64,000 nt of DNA, from NCBI RefSeq assembly GCF_000227135.1, contig NC_018253.1:576979-640978 (forward strand), read 5' to 3'. Each line of letters begins with the position of its first letter. Position 1 is the first letter of the stretch. Of this stretch, positions 33,520-44,500 are shown one piece after another. Source of the stretch: Leishmania donovani (lineage: Eukaryota > Euglenozoa > Kinetoplastea > Trypanosomatida > Trypanosomatidae). The position numbers and the translations under genes were made by a program. Below the pieces are notes generated by a model, which was not told where the DNA came from, did not search any database, and saw only the letters and a program-made list of their open reading frames with translations.

Positions 33520-35071
33520 ATGTTTGCGAAGCGCGGCCGCGCCGACTACTACTGGTCTGAAACGGAGTATACGCACAGAACGCGGAACCGTGAGATGCTG
33601 AAGGCACATGGAGCAGAGATCAAAAAGCTGTACGGCCCGGACCCGTGGCTTCGGTATCTAATGACACCGTTTGTTCTGCTCCAGATTTATCTTGGGTACC
33701 GTGCGAAGGACATGGGGTGGCCCACTCTTCTTCTCGTCGGATATTTCGTGGGTGGAACAATTACGCACAGCTGTTTCTTGGCAATTCACGAGGCCACGCA
33801 TGGCCTCTGCTTCATCACGCCGCTCTACAACGACCTTTACGCACTGTTCGTGAATCTGGTGGTGCCCGTGCCATATGCGATGATGTTCAAGACTTACCAC
33901 GCTGAGCATCACCGCTACTTGGGCTGGGACGGCATTGACTCTGATGTGCCCACGCGGTTCGAGGGAAGGTATCTATCAAGCTACGCTGGCAAGTTTTTCT
34001 TTCTCACGTTTCAGGTGCTGTGCTACGCTCTCAGGCCCACTGTTGTGCGGACGATCAAGTTTGAGAAGATGCATGTGATGAACTACGTTGTGCAGCTGAT
34101 GTTCAACCTGCTCGTGTACTACTTCTGGGGCTGGTGGCCACTGCTGTACTTCCTTCTCTGTACTTTTCTAGGCACCAGTTGGCACCCAGTCGCTGGTCAC
34201 TTCATCTCGGAGCATTTTGTGCTCACGGGCAACGGTGGGCAAGAGACATTCTCGTACTACGGCCCGCTGAACTGGCTAATGTGGAATGTCGGCTATCATG
34301 TTGAGCACCACGACTTTCCAAACATTCCATGGACACGAATAGGGAAGCTGAATACTATTGCACCGGAGTTCTACGTTGATCTGCACCGTACCAAGTCGTG
34401 GCCCGGGACTCTGTTCGACTTCCTACTAGACCCGAACGTGAGCCTCTGCAGCCGTGTTGTGCGCGAGCGCGGCTCTGCCGGACGTGAGAAGCTACTGCCG
34501 ACATCGACGGGTCGCATGAAGGCGGCGGAGCCACACCAGGGTCCGTGCTTGTGGAAAAAGGAAGGTGGACCTAACAGCAGAGTGCTGTTCTTTCATATNN
34601 NNNNNNNNNNNNNNNNNNNNNNNNNNNNNNNNNNNNNNNNNNNNNNNNNNNNNNNNNNNNNNNNNNNNNNNNNNNNNNNNNNNNNNNNNNNNNNNNNACG
34701 GTGGGCAAGAGACATTCTCGTACTACGGCCCGCTGAACTGGCTAATGTGGAATGTCGGCTATCATGTTGAGCACCACGACTTTCCAAACATTCCATGGAC
34801 ACGAATAGGGAAGCTGAATACTATTGCACCGGAGTTCTACGTTGATCTGCACCGTACCAAGTCGTGGCCCGGGACTCTGTTCGACTTCCTACTAGACCCG
34901 AACGTGAGCCTCTGCAGCCGTGTTGTGCGCGAGCGCGGCTCTGCCGGACGTGAGAAGCTACTGCCGACATCGACGGGTCGCATGAAGGCGGCGGAGCCAC
35001 ACCAGGGTCCGTGCTTGTGGAAAAAGGAAGGTGGACCTAACAGCAGAGTGCTGTTCTTTCATATTCAGTGA
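33520..35071 (+). CDS. Sphingolipid delta-4 desaturase-type protein, copy 2 (gap artefact near 3' end)
   Basis: All three histidine boxes are visible: HEATH, HAEHHRYLG and HVEHHDFP, with hydrophobic pairs between them as in membrane-bound desaturases. Sequence to 34598 is followed by a 99-N gap and a repeat of the last 367 bp (34698-35064), so the true coding sequence is probably 33520-34598 continued by the last 7 bp at 35065-35071, about 361 aa. It differs from copy 1 by Glu for Asp in YYWSETEY, by lacking the MAT start, and by a longer C-terminal tail after KKEG (GPNSRVLFFHIQ). Nucleotide identity to copy 1 begins at the ATG; the 5' flank is unrelated and has only a weak pyrimidine tract, with AG at 33509-33510. 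Confidence 0.9.
34599..34697. other. Assembly gap (99 N)
   Basis: The 367 bp before it (34232-34598) equal 34698-35064, so the desaturase 3' end is shown twice. Confidence 0.95.
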
Positions 35072-35707
35072 TTTTTTCTGATTTGGCTTTCGTCAAATAG
35101 TTAAGAGGTCATGCTGTTCGCTGGATCGCTTAGCGCGATGACATCTATTTAAAAGTTATTCTTCGTGGAAGCGGTGCGTTGTGTCACTCTATTTTTTCTT
35201 GCCTCTCCCTTCCCTTGGTCGGAATTGCATTGGTTCGTTGCTCTTCATCTCTTGCTCTCTAGGGAGTATTTTCATTAAGACGGCTAAAGCTCTTACTTAC
35301 GTTCGAGCTTTTGTGCGTGTGCAAGGTGCTTTGCCGGCGCGGCGGCGCATCATGCTTTTTTCCCTTGGCTTCATTCCCTTCCGTGTTGGGCTGCAAAAGA
35401 CATGCGCGAACTAGCGGCTACAGGACGACAAACAAAGATACCGAGTAAATATGCTTTCTCATAAAATGAAGTGAGGCTGCTGTTGCTACTGCCGCCTGCC
35501 GTTCACCTTTTCCTCTCATCGGTCTTTTTGTCGTGACTCCGGCTTTTCATGACACCGAGTTCGCGCAGCTTATGGCAGCTGTTTCTCCGTGCGACTGCAT
35601 GAGCTGCAACATCTCGAGGCGCGCCCATTCTGTGTTACTGCTCTCATCTCCTTTTTTTCCCAACACACATTGACACTGACGCTCTCTTTTAGATTTCGCC
35701 CGATAGA
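35072..35707. other. Intergenic with acceptor for the next gene
   Basis: No gene is seen. A C/T tract at 35636-35661 leads to AG at 35691-35692, 16 nt before the ATG at 35708. Confidence 0.6.
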
Positions 35708-36298
35708 ATGAAGCGCTTCAGCATCCCTACTCTGGCCGTGGTGCCGTTTGCCCGTACCTTCTTCGGTAAGGGCTGGGACAATGCTGCACTGGACACCATA
35801 TACAGCAGCATGCTGCGCAAGCCGGAAGTGAACGACCGGATTCGCACTCAGTACGCCTCCACGATGGACCCTCGCGACGCCGATGTGCTCCGCCGCCTCG
35901 GTGAGGTGTCGAAGGAAAACAAGACATTTATTCGCGTTTTTCTCCCACCGCATCTCGGTGATCCCCATCGCCTACTGAAGTGCTACAGCCTGATGGCGTA
36001 CCCTATTCTCGATGACAAGGGTGGTCAGCTGAAGGTAGAGATGGATGGCTGCAAGCTGGACGCATTCGCCGACCCTGATGACGACTACTCCAAGGTGGTG
36101 ATTCCACACATGGAGCTAGTCGAGTATCTCGCCAAGTCTCTTTTAGAGACGATGAAGTGGGAGGCTACTCCCCGCGGCGCTGCCTCGCTGCTGGAGTCGC
36201 TGTACCGCGGCGCCGAGATTCCGGACCACGTGTTCCAGACGCCCGCTGTCATCGAGCGTCTGGAAAGCTACAAGGACGGTAACAAGGTCATCAACTAA
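35708..36298 (+). CDS. Probable cytochrome c oxidase subunit V (trypanosomatid type)
   Basis: The protein is 196 aa. The N-terminus (MKRFSIPTLAVVPFARTFFG) is short, basic and hydrophobic, fitting mitochondrial import. The body has no transmembrane helix; motifs include WDNAALDTIYSSMLRKPEVN and MDPRDADVLRRLGEVSKENK. Size, presequence and general pattern agree with what I remember of the nucleus-encoded cytochrome oxidase subunit V of trypanosomatids, annotated beside the desaturase genes in L. major. It would be a matrix-facing accessory subunit of respiratory complex IV. There is no catalytic motif to prove this, so the product name depends on recalled synteny and length. Confidence 0.6.
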   Translation: MKRFSIPTLAVVPFARTFFGKGWDNAALDTIYSSMLRKPEVNDRIRTQYASTMDPRDADVLRRLGEVSKENKTFIRVFLPPHLGDPHRLLKCYSLMAYPILDDKGGQLKVEMDGCKLDAFADPDDDYSKVVIPHMELVEYLAKSLLETMKWEATPRGAASLLESLYRGAEIPDHVFQTPAVIERLESYKDGNKVIN

Positions 36299-37126
36299 GC
36301 CACGAAAACAAGCTGTGTTTGCAGTCTGTGTCAAGGAAAGACAAAAAAAAAGAAGTGCAAGAGCTTTTTTTTTTCCGTTTGCTTCCGCACTTTCATTATC
36401 AAATTATCACGGGAAGCGGCACCCTCTGTCACTCCCCATACAAAATATCATAGGAATGTAGGACTACTTTGTATTGGTTGTCATGTCGGTAACATTTTTT
36501 TTTGTTTCGTTCTATTTTCCCGCAAATGAGGTTGAGTTCACGAAAGTGAGGCGGCCCAGAGAGATACGATAGTCGAAAAGGGTTCCCTTGGTGCTCATGC
36601 TAACGTTCTTCTGAGGTTATCCGCTCTTCCAGCCCCTTTCCACATCCATCCGATTTTCAGCTTAGCCGTACCCTCAAAAAAAAGCGAAAGAAAAACAGTT
36701 GCGCAAATTATTTAGTCATCAACGCATTTAGTGGTTGTCAGTGAGCGCGGAACTCCGTTTGTCCACTCTGCACGCGAGCTGTCAACAACTCTCGACACTG
36801 GTCTCACTGCTTGAGACGGACACATCGGGAATTCATGGGAGAGGAGAGACTGAGTGAGCAAGAGCGGAGTCGACGTCTCATCAAATGTGCAGGGAAATGT
36901 TTCCTTTATTCCTCATATGTTTCTGTCACGCATTTCATGAATCATGTTTACCACCTTTGTCGTCGTTTGCAACCTTGATCCTCATGAATTCGCCCATACA
37001 CACTCTCTTGCCAGTGCAGTCGGAACAGCACCATGTCCTGGTGAGCTGCCTCGGAGACGGGAAGATCTTTACCCTGTGCTGGTGAGTACTCAAGCGGCGT
37101 ACATGGTATTGTAGACACGAAGCGGC
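36299..37126. other. Intergenic, no gene seen
   Basis: It has A and T runs at 36343-36375 and 36495-36504; no coding pattern is visible. Short pyrimidine stretches lie upstream of 37127. Confidence 0.55.
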
Positions 37127-37543
37127 ATGACAGACACACCTCTCCCAGCACAGCTGCCTGAGGGCTTGTCCGCCATAGAAACGCAGCGGCAGGAGCGTTT
37201 ACTCGCTTCCACTATCGCAGAAGGCTCACTGTCTCTTTTAGTGCTGGAGGAAGCGTTCAGGCGCGAGCGCCTCGAGCAGCTTCGCCGACACGAAGCAGCT
37301 CTCACGGAGCTCAGCACTGTCCTGTCAGCTAGGGCTCAAGACACTGACCTGTGCCTCTCAAACACGGTGCTGTCCGCCAGTTTGTTGAGCGTTGAAGAGC
37401 CGCTTTCCTGGGAGGTCGTGGATCGACTCAATGACGAGGATGTCGAGCGCATTTGGCAGCGAGAACGGAGAATGTTGGAGCACAACATCGGATTGGTGAG
37501 CAAGCGTGTGCGAAGGCTCCAGCAGAGAAAGTCGGGACTTTGA
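37127..37543 (+). CDS. Small coiled-coil protein, hypothetical
   Basis: The protein is 138 aa. It is Glu/Arg/Leu-rich with heptad-like helices (LEEAFRRERLEQLRRHEAAL; ERIWQRERRMLEHNIGLVSK), highly charged, with no signal peptide or membrane segment. No family is recognised. It has gene-like amino-acid composition and a clear ATG and sits in the same strand order as its neighbours. It could be an adaptor or structural protein. Confidence 0.7.
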   Translation: MTDTPLPAQLPEGLSAIETQRQERLLASTIAEGSLSLLVLEEAFRRERLEQLRRHEAALTELSTVLSARAQDTDLCLSNTVLSASLLSVEEPLSWEVVDRLNDEDVERIWQRERRMLEHNIGLVSKRVRRLQQRKSGL

Positions 37544-38232
37544 AGCGACGGGATTCACTTCACGGCTCGGCTGTTTACCTATTCTGGAATCTCTTCAAGG
37601 CTCCATCACTCGTGCGCCTTGCCCAATCGTTTCATCAATACGTTAGCGGCTCCAGTTTTGATTGACTCACGTTGCAACGCGGAGTACAAGCAAAGAATCA
37701 GCCGTGGTTGGTGCTTTTTATCCTTTTAGATTCTGCTCAAGCGCGTGCAGCTCATAATGACTGTGCCGCCTTTCACTGTACCATTACCACTGTCACGGCG
37801 CAATGGACCTCAAGCAATGAACATGCCATTGGGAAGGCCAGCGAACGGCTAAGTTCCCAAGGAGGAAGTGAGAGAGGACAAAGAGGTAGGACACGTATGA
37901 GAAATGTTGAGGCGACTTACGAACTCCCGTGCTCAACACATTCTGCACGCGTAAGTGGTTGACTTTTATGATACGATATCGTGCCACCGAGTGGCGACTC
38001 TGAAAAAAACCACTTTTTGCAATGCTCTCCTGCTTCTCTTTCGCACTTGAGTCCTGTTCCCACACTGACTTCCATCGCACACCTGCATTTCACATGTTCT
38101 GGGACGCCGCGAATCCGATGACCGGCGGGAAAAACAACACCCTACCTCCTTCCGACACACTTAATCACACCATAGTTACTAATCTTCTTTGCCTCTGACG
38201 TGCTTTGTCGCACCTTTGAGTTGGTGACGTCA
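37544..38232. other. Intergenic, no gene seen
   Basis: Mixed composition with a pyrimidine tract at 38020-38040; no gene pattern is visible. Confidence 0.55.
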
Positions 38233-40353
38233 ATGGTAAAGAAGGTGGAAATCCATGCACGGGTGCTGCGCCCCGGCGAGTCGATAGCTCTCAGCTGCAA
38301 GTCTTCCGAGTTTGAGATTGTGCTGTTCCGCCCGAGGCACCACGATCGCGCCAAAGCGGCAAAAGCCTCCGCGCTGAAAGCGGAGGTAACTGACAGTTCG
38401 CCTGTGGGAGACTCTTCTCAAGAGTCCATAAACCACGCAACCGGCGTCAACATCGCCACCAGCAAGTCAAAAATACCGACCTCATCAACGGGGAATGATG
38501 CAGGGCCCGCCGAAAAGAAAGGCGCTACCGGGTACTCAATCTTGCGTCCTTCTGCGTTGGGGCGGAGGGATGCCAGCGGGGCGGTCGACGCCGATGATCC
38601 GACTGTGGCCCCTTTCGCATCGAGGGCGATGGGCGGAGGGAACGAAGTGGGAGCGCTGGCCGACATAGTCGCGAATGCCCCGCTCTTTTTTGACACGGCG
38701 GTGTGCATTTTCTACGATGAGCTGGCTAAAATGGACTACGTTACCACGGGGCGCACCACCACTGATTCCAAGGGGCTTCACCACAAACCGCACCTTGTCG
38801 TGCTGGGAACGGAGCCGGCCACAGGTGGCTACTGCAACTTCAACATTACCGGACCCAAAGGAGTGTCCTTGGGAGACGGAGAGGATGACGCGTTCGACGA
38901 GGATTCCGGCGTCCTTGTCAGTCGCACCGCCACGAGCAACGGACCCGTTGCCATGGCAGCCGCGGACGGCGTTGAGGTGAATCTGCGTCGCCTCGACATG
39001 TGCGCCGGGTTTCTCGTTTCTGCAACATTGTTCTCAGAGGACACGTGCTTGAGCCGCGAGCGCAATGTGTTCTACATGGTGAGGCGGCCGAGGAGCTCGA
39101 CGCCGCTCTGCCTGGTGCCGCTGTGTATTTACGGCACGCCCAGCAGCAGCTGCGTCTCTCTGATGGTTCGCAAGGTTAGGGTTCACGGGGAGACTACGTG
39201 GGAGCTCGTGAACGTGAGCGAGCCCCTGCTGTGCAAGGACGTGAAGAGTCTCATCTTGAAGCTTCAAGAGCGAGGCTTAGCGGATCCGGCTCATTTTGCA
39301 CGCGACTATGAGCTGAAAGCTGCAGCTAACCGAGGTGGCGACGGCGGCAGCGTGGGCATCGAGGAGGATGTTCTCAGTGGCAGTAGGCAAAGCAGCAGCA
39401 GCGAGCTGCACGCCTCAGCCTCGCATAAGCGTCTCAGCTATGCTTTCGAGCAGGAGCAGAGTCTCACGTCCATTCGTGCATCGCTGACGGGTGAGCGTCA
39501 CTGCCCACTCCCGCATAACCGTAGCAGTCGCACCTTCTCCACTTTACTCACTGATGTGCCGCGAGTGGTACGAGAGGGGAGACGCCAATACAACGTTGGC
39601 AGGTCTCATGTGCAGACAAACTTATTTGACGGAGACACTTCTGAAGAGGACGAAGTGCTTGACGACGCGATGCGGGCGGTGGTGCCCTGCTACGCAGATG
39701 CCTCGCTTGTGCGGTACGAGAATGGCGCCTACAACGTCGGGTCAAGGGTGGGCAACCTTGTTACGCACTACGTCAGCCATCGCGAGACGTACGGACTCGA
39801 TGCGGCCAGCCAGCGTTTGGCCGGTGGCGGGCGGCTAGGAGGTTCGAGAGACGAGCTGCTTCCATCTCTCGGTGCGCCGCGAGCGCGCTCCTCGGCAGAC
39901 TTGGTGACGCTGCTTCCGGTGCTCGATCGCTGCCAGCCAGATGATAGCGAGTTTGCTGCAAGGCCCGAGCTTCCTGCAGACCTGCTGCTCACTTCGCTAG
40001 ACAGGCAACTTGCTGCCAGAGCGCAGCCGCACAGCAGCTCCATAAACGCGAATATGAAGAAGCGGCGAAGCACAGCCGGGCGAACCCACCACAGCTCATC
40101 GCTTCGCAGATCGAGGCGTCGCAAGGGGAGCAAGCGGCCTCCTTCGGCGCGTGCTAGTGGAAGGAGCCGATCGCAGGCGAGGAAAAAGGGAGGTGGGAAG
40201 AAAACTAAGGGCACGCGTGGGTCGAAGTCCGCGCTTGATATCCCAGGGTTTCGCAGTGCGAGTGCAAGCTCGAAGCGCTCCTCGTCGTCCGCATCGGCGC
40301 ACAAGCTGAAGGCACGGAAAATGCAAAGCCGTGTTTCAAGCGGCAAGTCCTGA
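38233..40353 (+). CDS. Conserved hypothetical protein with basic Ser/Arg tail
   Basis: The protein is 706 aa from MVKKVEIHARVLRPGESIAL. Residues 1-40 look like a small beta-rich module (ESIALSCKSSEFEIVLFRPR). Residues about 150-355 are a globular region with the pattern FFDTAVCIFYDELAKMDYVT and YMVRRPRSSTPLCLVPLCIY. Residues about 355-600 are low complexity. The last 100 residues are strongly Lys/Arg/Ser-rich (SSLRRSRRRKGSKRPPSARA), suggesting binding to nucleic acid, tubulin or another acidic partner. No known family is recognised. The ATG at 38233 is chosen because no earlier in-frame ATG is seen. Confidence 0.75.
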   Translation: MVKKVEIHARVLRPGESIALSCKSSEFEIVLFRPRHHDRAKAAKASALKAEVTDSSPVGDSSQESINHATGVNIATSKSKIPTSSTGNDAGPAEKKGATGYSILRPSALGRRDASGAVDADDPTVAPFASRAMGGGNEVGALADIVANAPLFFDTAVCIFYDELAKMDYVTTGRTTTDSKGLHHKPHLVVLGTEPATGGYCNFNITGPKGVSLGDGEDDAFDEDSGVLVSRTATSNGPVAMAAADGVEVNLRRLDMCAGFLVSATLFSEDTCLSRERNVFYMVRRPRSSTPLCLVPLCIYGTPSSSCVSLMVRKVRVHGETTWELVNVSEPLLCKDVKSLILKLQERGLADPAHFARDYELKAAANRGGDGGSVGIEEDVLSGSRQSSSSELHASASHKRLSYAFEQEQSLTSIRASLTGERHCPLPHNRSSRTFSTLLTDVPRVVREGRRQYNVGRSHVQTNLFDGDTSEEDEVLDDAMRAVVPCYADASLVRYENGAYNVGSRVGNLVTHYVSHRETYGLDAASQRLAGGGRLGGSRDELLPSLGAPRARSSADLVTLLPVLDRCQPDDSEFAARPELPADLLLTSLDRQLAARAQPHSSSINANMKKRRSTAGRTHHSSSLRRSRRRKGSKRPPSARASGRSRSQARKKGGGKKTKGTRGSKSALDIPGFRSASASSKRSSSSASAHKLKARKMQSRVSSGKS

Positions 40354-41579
40354 GGTGGAAGCGGGAACCGAACGCGATCGTCCAAACGGGCAGGTGATAT
40401 TGCTGCGTATTCGCACCTCTTTAAACTTCCCCACCCGGCGCAAGCTGACACAAAACGCCGGTGGAGCTTGCACCGATTCCTCACCCCTTGTCCCCATTGC
40501 CTCACATGTTCAGTTGCCCCTCACACAGGAAGGGAGAAGCGGGGAGCAGGACGCTTATTTATGTAAACTACACCTTTCTTGCATCTTCGGTTCTTTTTTT
40601 TCCGGCTCTCCGCCACCTTTTCTCTGGAACGCTGCACAGCCTCTTGCGTCTCTTTTTTGTTGTGAGCTGCCGAAATGGGGGAGGGGGGTTGCCAGCTAGC
40701 GGGCGCGCACTCTCCTTTTCGGTGTTTGCATGCTGTCCGTTCTCCTGTGTGTAGACACAGCTTTCAAGCCAAGCAGCAAAAAGAGAAGAAGCTGGTATTT
40801 TAGTGCGACACTAGTGTGTGTGTGTGGGTGGGGGGTACAAACTCTAAAGTGCCGGCACCATCGATACGCGGCTCTTTTATTATTGAGGGGGGGGGCAGCT
40901 CACACACCTGAGACAGCAAAGGCTGGACGCGTGCTCGAGGCTCATTTCTCAATGGCCTCCAATAATGCCGGACGAGCCGCGCGCACATGTACTTGCGTAT
41001 GGGCCGGGCGTGCTCTGTTCGACATCGTCCATGCGATGTCAAAAAGTTGTCGGCTGCTGCACCGTGATGACTTCTGTCTTGTGGTGCTCACAGTATTCAC
41101 CCAGAGTCGTAGCTCATACTGGTGACTTGAGCAGCTTTCTTGGCCTGCTGCACGAATCCACTTGCTCTTCAGTGTTGGTTCTGCATCTCGGTATCGCTGC
41201 TTCCTCGACGAGGCTCATGAAGGGTTTGCTGTCGCCTTCGGCTGTCTCTCTCACATCCCTTTCCTCACCTTTCTGCCCTTTCGTTGGTTGGCTGTGCCCC
41301 TTTCTTGTGAGCAGTGCGCGCGGTCTCATTGAAAACAACAACGGTGGTCAAATTGTGTTTCTTATTTTGTACTTCCGTGCTTGTTCCTGCTGCTCACATT
41401 GGTGTATGGCAATTTCTTTTGTGCTCTTCTCTCCGCTTCTTTCACTCTACTTCGTCTTTGCCTTCCTTATGCAATACCGTTAGCAAAGCAGGGAAAGAGG
41501 TTGCTTCAGGGAAAGGAAGTAACAAACTATATAGCCAAGAGCCAGAAGCCAACGAAAAACACTTGCTTCAGCTTTGAGG
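40354..41579. other. Intergenic with strong acceptor region
   Basis: No gene is seen. A long T/C tract at 41413-41469 runs to AG at 41482-41483, about 97 nt upstream of the kinase ATG. Confidence 0.65.
41413..41483 (+). promoter_or_regulatory. Polypyrimidine tract and spliced-leader acceptor
   Basis: About 57 nt of mainly T/C followed by the first AG at 41482-41483; predicted trans-splice site for the PAS kinase. Confidence 0.6.
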
Positions 41580-44500
41580 ATGCTAGCGCATCCTATCCTC
41601 GCCTCTGAGGATGACGAGGAGTATGTAATTCGCGTTATCTTCTGCCTGCCGGCCCTCCTCGATGCATACTTCGACGCGGTCGAGACGATTTGTGCGGAGC
41701 CGTCCCCGCCGCCGGAGTCCAAAACTCGTGCAGATATTCTGCACCTCACGATTCAGCAGCGCCTGCTTATTCTAGGGCGCGTGCCTCCCAGCACATTTCG
41801 ACATTTTGACGAAGTCTCCGGCACGGAGACGGAGGACAAGGAGCTTCCTAAACTCATTGATCAGCTGCGCCATGTCTTCCTCGAGAACAAGGTGGACATT
41901 GGCCCACAAGCACTCTTGTGGCGCAAGCGGTCCCTGTCGCTGGCGAGGGAGTGCTCCGATCATATGAATCGCTGCCGCGTTCGCTTTTCCTTGGGTAGGA
42001 AGGTGCGGCGCGAGCTGGTCGCGTTCGGTTCGGCGCCGTATGCATTCAGCATGATTTCCTTCGGTCTCATAGTCATCTTTTCTTGCAGTGCTCTAGTCAT
42101 CATACCAGCCTTGCAGGCTCCACTGGCGAGTGGGCTGGCCGTCGGCTGTGTCGCTTGCGTGCTTCTTGTCCTCTCTGCATCCCTCGTCTCCTTCAACTTC
42201 TTTACTGCGGTGCGCTCCTTGCACATATTGTACTCGCAGCTATTCCACGAGTACTTGATCGCCGGCGGGTCACCGTCTGACATCCTGCTAAATTCTTTGC
42301 AAGAGCCGTCCTTCAAACCACGGGGAAAGGACGGGCCGCGGGACAGTGGGACGAAGCGGCTAGAGATGGGTCGTGAGACCAAGACAGGCTACTACACCAT
42401 CCCCTACGGCGGTGAGAACAGAATTGGGTACATCGAGGGCAAGCAGCTGAATGCACAGGTGGTGATGATTGCCTTCGATAGCAACTACCAGATTACATGG
42501 TGGAATAACGCGGCGGAGGTGATGACGGGGTTCTTGCAAGACGGGTGCATCGGCAAGCCGCTGAACGAGCTTGTCCAGTGCTTCAACGACGAGGATGTGT
42601 GCTCCCTTATCAAGAATACGCGTCGCGGAAATCTACTTAAGATCAAGCTCCGCTCCCTCACCGCAGCCCCAACAACGCTCAGCACCGTGGTGGCACCAAT
42701 TCTGAACTGCGACAGCAAGCCCATCGGTAATGTGCTGATCTGCGCGAACTCGCTCGATAACTTAAGAGAGTACCGCATTTATATGCACAACTATCAAGTG
42801 AGCGAGACAATCGGTGCCTTGTCCTTCTTATCGGAGCGCTCCTCTCTGTCGCACGAAGATTCCACTCTCGTCAACTCCCTGAGCCGCTTTGTCAAGAACG
42901 GTCTGGCAAACCACGTGGAAACCCTCGCGCGGGAGATGGAGTCTGACTGGGACTGGACAAGCGTGGAGCAGCTGCTGGGTCGCGCCTTGGGTCAGCGGAT
43001 CGGGCTGCATGAGGTGATTGTGGACCCGCTGTTTCCGCCCACGCTATGCGTCAACCCAGACGTTGCCAAGACATTTGGGACCGTCGTCGGGCTAGCCAAT
43101 GGCCGCTGCACGGTGACTCTACAGATGCTGAACTTGACAGGCAACGTCTTTTCGCTGGCCGTGACCGTGCTGCTGGGCCCCAAGTGCCGGCCGTGGGATC
43201 AGGCGCAGCTGGAGCAACAGCTGGAGCAGCTGTTGCGCAGCACGGCAGGAAGCGTGTACCTTCTCGAGGAGCGCGTGGTGCTGCATTTTCCATGCCAAGT
43301 GGCACCGATCTTGGACGACGGCGACGAGGGCGATGCCAACCCTAACTCCGACCAGGCGCTGCAGATCACGCAGGCCAGGGCCATCATCAACTGCACGGTG
43401 AACGTGGTGACCGCCATCACGAACATGGTGGATCAACACAACTTGTCCCTTATCTTGCTCAAGACAATGTTTGTCTCTCTCGCCAGCGTGCGCGAGCGCA
43501 GCGACCTCGAGAAACGCTTGTCTGCCCGCCCGTGTGATGTAGATGTGATTATTTGCGACAGCGAGTGGCTCAGCTCGTCCCGTGATCTTCTTATGAACAA
43601 CGACCACGGGGCCATGGTGATTCCGCTGATCGATGCCCAGATGCCAGTTCCAGCCGATGTGCAGCACGCGATCTGCATGCCGCTTGTGCGACGGGACGTG
43701 CAGCAGCTCATCTTGGAGGTTGGCAAGGCGGTGTCCATGAAGAAGAACGCCATCTCCGCCCGCGAAGAGCGTGAGCGAATTCTCACGCTGCGGCAGGACT
43801 CACCATGGACGCGCGGCAAGCTGCTCGGGCGCGGGTCGTACGGTGCTGTGTACGAGGCGACTAGCGATCTCACCGGCGGCAAGATGGCGGTGAAGATGTT
43901 CTACTTCTCGCAGAACGTCGAGTCGTCGATTAGCACGTTGCTGAACGAGGTCTCCATCATGTGCAGTCTGAACCACCCCAACATTGTGCACTACTTCCAC
44001 TGCGAGCGCAAGGACAACAACGTAAGCTTGTTCATGGAGCTGTGCGAGGCCTCTCTAACAGACATCATTGTAGGACGGCGGCAAAAGCCGGCCCACCTGT
44101 CCGTCGTGCAGATCATTCGGCAAGTCCTGACCGCCATTGCTTACTTGCACAGTCGAGGCATCGCTCATCGAGATGTCAAACCCCAGAACATTCTTCTAAA
44201 GGGTGAGACGGTGAAGTTGACCGATTTTGGTACTGCAATTCAGGGCAATGCGGGCAAAGAGGTGCGAGGCACATTCCGGTACATGGCCCCGGAGGTCTAC
44301 AAGGGTGACCCCCACTCACTGAGCTGCGACATATGGTCTATCGGCTGCCTTGTGTGCGAGCTGTTTGCGTGCCCGACCCCCTTCATGGAGAACTCATCGC
44401 TGCTGGGTGAGATGACATCCACGGTGGACTACTTGACGAGGGTGCCGCAAAACCCGGTCTTGATCGATTTTTTGGAGAAGTGCTTCCAACTTGACCCTGA

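Noticed and set aside
34698..35071. A third, partial desaturase copy.
   Set aside because: It is an exact copy of 34232-34598 on the other side of a 99-N gap, best explained as an unmerged contig end.
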